From Varroa destructor (Eukaryota > Arthropoda > Arachnida > Mesostigmata > Varroidae), in assembly GCF_002443255.2 (NCBI RefSeq), contig NW_019211454.1, positions 57,438,608 through 57,502,607 of the forward strand: a DNA stretch of 64,000 nucleotides, written 5' to 3'. The notes beneath the pieces were generated by a model that was not told the DNA's origin, made no database searches, and saw only the letters and a program-made list of their open reading frames with translations. The position numbers and the translations under genes are program-made. Of this stretch, positions 63,491 to 64,000 are shown piece by piece; positions within the stretch are counted from its first letter, which is position 1, and every line of letters begins with the position of its first letter.

Positions 63491-64000
63491 GTCACCGATT
63501 TGGTCTGTGGTGACAAAATTCTGCTATCGCTAAAGGATACGAAGTCTATCAGACTTTTCAAACGCACTCTTTCTTAGTATGTTTCCGTAGAAAGTCATTG
63601 TCTGTTTCTCGACGGATTTCAGTGTTTCATTGAGAAATATCGCAGAGCGCTACAGCTTTGAGGGCTGCATTTCTAGCAAGCGAAACTGCTACCGGAAAAA
63701 TGGCATTGTGTCAGGAAAGCCACAGCTTTGCTCTCGGTCGAGTTTGGCCTGCAGGAATAATCTGAGTGTTGAATTGGACGCCTGACTTAATGTGATTTGC
63801 GATTTTGCCCGGCAGGAGAAGGAAACCAAGGCAAATAGATCTGAACCGACGAGGGGTGTGGTCGTTATTGTTGCATATTTTCCACATAAGCTGCTACTGG
63901 TACGTACCGACCCCAGGTAAATTTGCCTCCACGTCCTTACAATAAGACGAATAAATTTATCTATCCATTCACTTACTGTGCACGATTCGTGTAAATAAAT

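Noticed and set aside
1..64000. CRISPR arrays, rRNA, operon-like gene clusters or defence systems
   Set aside because: No regularly spaced repeats, no rRNA-like conserved blocks and no tightly packed codirectional genes; the sequence is plainly eukaryotic.

Overview
The window reads as euchromatic DNA from an arthropod, probably AT-rich. The reasons are long introns with GT..AG junctions, scattered microsatellites, a decayed non-LTR retrotransposon, a 100-N scaffold gap, and one gene of the arthropod Sidestep (Side) family of immunoglobulin-superfamily guidance receptors. An insect, mite or other chelicerate would all fit, and the sequence does not let me choose. There is no prokaryotic gene organisation.

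The only gene identified with good support lies on the plus strand from 19417 to 35432. Nine exons join with matching splice phases (intron phases 0,1,1,1,2,1,1,1) into a 761-codon partial product. It carries five Ig-like domains, a divergent fibronectin-III-like segment and a short C-terminal hydrophobic stretch. The exon with the signal peptide and start codon is missing or unrecognised. One defect stands out: an in-frame TGA at 25341-25343 inside Ig3. It sits where the family usually has an arginine codon, and everything downstream is still well preserved. The 4.3 kb intron 4 contains a decayed antisense non-LTR retrotransposon with endonuclease and reverse-transcriptase remnants at about 26.95-28.53 kb. 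Intron 5 contains a near-perfect 56-bp tandem duplication.

The rest of the window (1-19.4 kb and 35.5-64 kb) is mostly AT-rich sequence with chance open frames. A few GC-richer or splice-flanked segments look coding, but I cannot assign them to a family: about 1.93-2.43 kb, 11.13-11.33 kb, 41.12-41.34 kb, 42.12-42.26 kb, 50.69-51.25 kb, 56.14-57.13 kb, 58.4-60.5 kb and 63.24-63.49 kb. The best of these is a minus-strand exon at 60329-60502. The segment at 50.7 kb resembles the C-terminal tail of a second non-LTR element. In this base composition stop-free frames of 60 codons are common by chance, so these calls have low confidence.

Microsatellites ((CAG)n, (GA)n, (TA)n, (CTGG)n), an A17 tract and a sequencing gap at 53372-53471 complete the picture. 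No tRNA, rRNA, CRISPR array or intact transposon was found.
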